A stretch of DNA of 7,879 nt from Chloroflexota bacterium. GTDB lineage: Bacteria > Chloroflexota > Dehalococcoidia > SM23-28-2 > RBG-16-64-32. Shown in pieces: positions 6,346-7,879 of this stretch. The translations under genes and the position numbers were made by a program. The stretch covers positions 1 through 7,879 of the forward strand of contig VBJT01000124.1 in assembly GCA_005880075.1 (NCBI GenBank), given 5' to 3'. Positions within the stretch are counted from its first letter, which is position 1. Each line of letters opens with the position of its first letter. The notes under the pieces were generated by a model, which worked only from the letters and a program-made list of their open reading frames with translations, was not told the DNA's origin and searched no databases.

Positions 6346-6960
6346 ATGTATGTAATCGGCTTGACGGGTGGCATCGGCACTGGGAAGTCTGTGGTCGCCG
6401 AGATTTTGCGTGAGCAGGGCGTGGTCATTCTGGATGCTGACCGCGTCGGCCACGAAGTTTATCTGCCGGGCCGGCCGGCGTATGAGGACATCGTCGCCGA
6501 GTTCGGGCAGGATGTGGTCGCTGAGGACGGCACGATTGACCGCAAGAAGCTCGGGCCAATTGTCTTCTCCTCGCCGGACAAGTTGGCGAGGCTGAACGCT
6601 ATCACCCATCCGCGGATGAAGGAAATGATGCGCGAAAGGCTCGCCGAAGCGGAGCGCGTGGGCACGCGGGTGGCAGTGCTTGAAGCGGCCTTACTTTTTG
6701 ATGCCGGATGGAATGACCTGACGGGCGAGGTGTGGGTTACCGTTGTAGACGCCGAGACAGCGGCGCGAAGGGCATCGGAGAGGAGCGGGATCCCGGTCAA
6801 ACAGGTGCTGGAGAGGATACAGAAAGCACAGATGGCGAGCGATGAACGTATCAGGCGTTCCGATGTAGCGATCGATACTTCGGGGACTTTGGAGGACACG
6901 CGGCGACGAACGCTTGGGACGTGGAGGGAGCTTGAGCAGAGGCTCGCCGCACGGCGTTAG
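6346..6960 (+). CDS. coaE: Dephospho-CoA kinase
   Basis: CoaE phosphorylates the 3'-hydroxyl of dephospho-CoA with ATP, the final step of coenzyme A synthesis in the cytoplasm. The 204-residue length is typical. Residues seen are the P-loop GLTGGIGTGKS (5-15), the substrate-binding DADRVGHEV (30-38), ITHP (86-89), EAALLFDAG (113-121), and the lid and CoA-domain segment RIQKAQMASDERIRRSD (157-173) followed by VAIDTSGTLEDT. All key positions are kept. ATG 6346 is used since the P-loop must lie close to the N-terminus; the ribosome site is weak. It begins 7 nt after the GNAT stop, suggesting cotranscription or coupling. Confidence 0.95.
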   Translation: MYVIGLTGGIGTGKSVVAEILREQGVVILDADRVGHEVYLPGRPAYEDIVAEFGQDVVAEDGTIDRKKLGPIVFSSPDKLARLNAITHPRMKEMMRERLAEAERVGTRVAVLEAALLFDAGWNDLTGEVWVTVVDAETAARRASERSGIPVKQVLERIQKAQMASDERIRRSDVAIDTSGTLEDTRRRTLGTWRELEQRLAARR

Positions 6961-6995
6961 GGTTGGGACACGGGTCACAGCTCAGCGGGTTGGCG
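6954..6995 (+). repeat. Weak heptamer array F after coaE
   Basis: From the coaE stop onward the sequence can be read as GCGTTAG (identical to a unit at 4846-4852), GGTTGGG, ACACGGG, TCACAGC, TCAGCGG, GTTGGCG. Only the first unit is a good match and the later ones drift, so this is the least certain of the six arrays. Confidence 0.35.
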
Positions 6996-7042
6996 ACGTT
7001 GTAATGTAAGATGAGCGAGCAAGCACCGGAGAAGAACGCCCC

Positions 7043-7879
7043 ATGACCACCGAACAGACTTATCGGCAGTACGCGATCGAGGAGTACATCGTCCATGCGG
7101 AGCCTTTTTATCTGCCCGTAAAGGACGAGATCGAGCTTTTCGTGGCGGCGTACAAGGAGAAGATTCCAGTCCTGCTGAAGGGACCCACAGGCTGCGGCAA
7201 GACCCGGTTCATCGAGTACATGGCGTTTAAGCTGAGCCGGCCGGTTACTGTCGTCCGCGACGCGACGCCATCCGGCGACGGCGATCTGCAGGGCAGGCCG
7301 CTGGTGACGGTGGCCTGTCACGAAGACCTGACGGCCTCGGACCTGGTCGGGCGTTATTTGCTGGAAGGCGACTCCACCCGCTGGATCGACGGCCCAATTA
7401 CGCGAGCGGTGAAGACCGGGGCGCTCTGTTATCTCGACGAGGTCGTTGAAGCGCGCAAGGACACGACGGTGCTGATTCACCCGCTCACGGACCACCGGCG
7501 GATCCTGCCCATCGAAAAGCTAGGGCAGATCGTCGAGGCCCAGGAAGGGTTCCTGCTGGTGATCTCGTACAACCCTGGATATCAGAGCGCACTCAAGGAC
7601 CTAAAGCACAGTACGCGGCAGCGTTTTATGGCCGTGGAATTCGGGTACCCGCCGCGAGAGCTCGAGGCGCGGATCATCGGGCACGAGAGCCAGGTGTCCG
7701 AGAGCGTGGCGACGGACCTGGCCAAGCTGGGCGAGAAGGTGCGGCACCTCAAGGAGCACGGGCTAGCGGAGGGAGTGAGTACTCGGCTGCTGATTTACGC
7801 CGGGCGGCTGATCCACGAGGGTATACCGGCGCGCCGCGCTTGCCAGGTGGCTGTCGTGTGGGCTCTGACGGACGACCGG
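7043..7879 (+). CDS. CbbQ/NirQ/NorQ-type AAA+ ATPase, C-terminus cut by window edge
   Basis: This is a MoxR-branch AAA+ ATPase of the CbbQ/NirQ/NorQ/GpvN family. Such proteins form rings that, with a von Willebrand A-domain partner (CbbO or NorD type), remodel or activate metalloenzymes such as Rubisco or nitric oxide reductase. The 279 visible residues include Walker A GPTGCGKT (47-54), [17 protein letters not shown] (91-107), Walker B CYLDEV (129-134), [18 protein letters not shown] (136-153), sensor 1 in ISYNPGY (174-180), arginine finger STRQRF (190-195), and sensor 2 STRLL (246-250). Only a few residues or tens of residues are missing at the right edge. ATG 7043 has GGAGAAG (7028-7034) upstream. 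Between the phosphate-loop helix and the HEDLTASD block there is an extra stretch (about 69-85). The target enzyme cannot be told without the downstream gene. Confidence 0.93.
   Translation, partial: MTTEQTYRQYAIEEYIVHAEPFYLPVKDEIELFVAAYKEKIPVLLKGPTGCGKTRFIEYMAFKLSRPVTVVRDATPSGDGDLQGRPLVTVACHEDLTASDLVGRYLLEGDSTRWIDGPITRAVKTGALCYLDEVVEARKDTTVLIHPLTDHRRILPIEKLGQIVEAQEGFLLVISYNPGYQSALKDLKHSTRQRFMAVEFGYPPRELEARIIGHESQVSESVATDLAKLGEKVRHLKEHGLAEGVSTRLLIYAGRLIHEGIPARRACQVAVVWALTDDR

Noticed and set aside
6459..6899. Minus-strand reading frame of 146 codons opposite coaE
   Set aside because: It lies wholly over a canonical coaE, with shadow-like composition.
1..7879. A novel defence or mobile system in this window
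   Set aside because: All substantial genes belong to known housekeeping or transport families, and there are no integrase, transposase, toxin-antitoxin or nuclease-island signs beyond the BFN protein, which is a common chromosomal family.

Overview
The window reads as a piece of a GC-rich (about 60% by eye) environmental bacterial chromosome made mostly of housekeeping genes. Several protein types together suggest Chloroflexota (Dehalococcoidia/SAR202-like), but only tentatively: a class-2 PyrF, a DUF951 protein, a bacterial ComB homologue, an ETF beta chain with an SQFRVD-type N-terminal region, and a CbbQ/NorQ-type ATPase. There are no rRNA or tRNA genes, insertion sequences, phage genes or CRISPR arrays.

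Layout. The left part lies on the minus strand. It holds pyrF, a small DUF951 protein and an MFS exporter in a tight run (3047 down to 583), then a separate bifunctional-nuclease (DUF151) gene with its own promoter, cut by the left edge. An intergenic region at 3048-3178 divides this from a plus-strand series: a ComB-type phosphatase, etfB, etfA, a GNAT acetyltransferase, coaE, and a CbbQ/NirQ/NorQ-type AAA+ ATPase cut by the right edge. No gene-free stretch exceeds about 215 bases.

Function. PyrF supplies UMP and CoaE makes the last step of coenzyme A. EtfB and EtfA form the flavoprotein heterodimer that takes electrons from acyl-CoA and related dehydrogenases. The ATPase remodels a metalloenzyme not seen here, probably with a VWA partner just outside the window. 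Apart from etfBA and the pyrF-DUF951-MFS run, nothing suggests that neighbours share a pathway.

Three features need a second look. (1) etfB has a near-ideal Shine-Dalgarno and GTG start, but the start is out of frame with the rest of the gene, and the conserved first ~15 residues are missing. This looks like a ~44-47 bp deletion between short CAGTT repeats, or an assembly error. (2) Every intergenic gap longer than about 30 bp carries a degenerate 7-bp tandem repeat, roughly GAGYCAG, always in the same orientation. (3) The GNAT gene has no ATG, GTG or TTG where its N-terminus should begin, and one of these heptamer arrays runs across that spot. I found no convincing previously undescribed multi-gene system.
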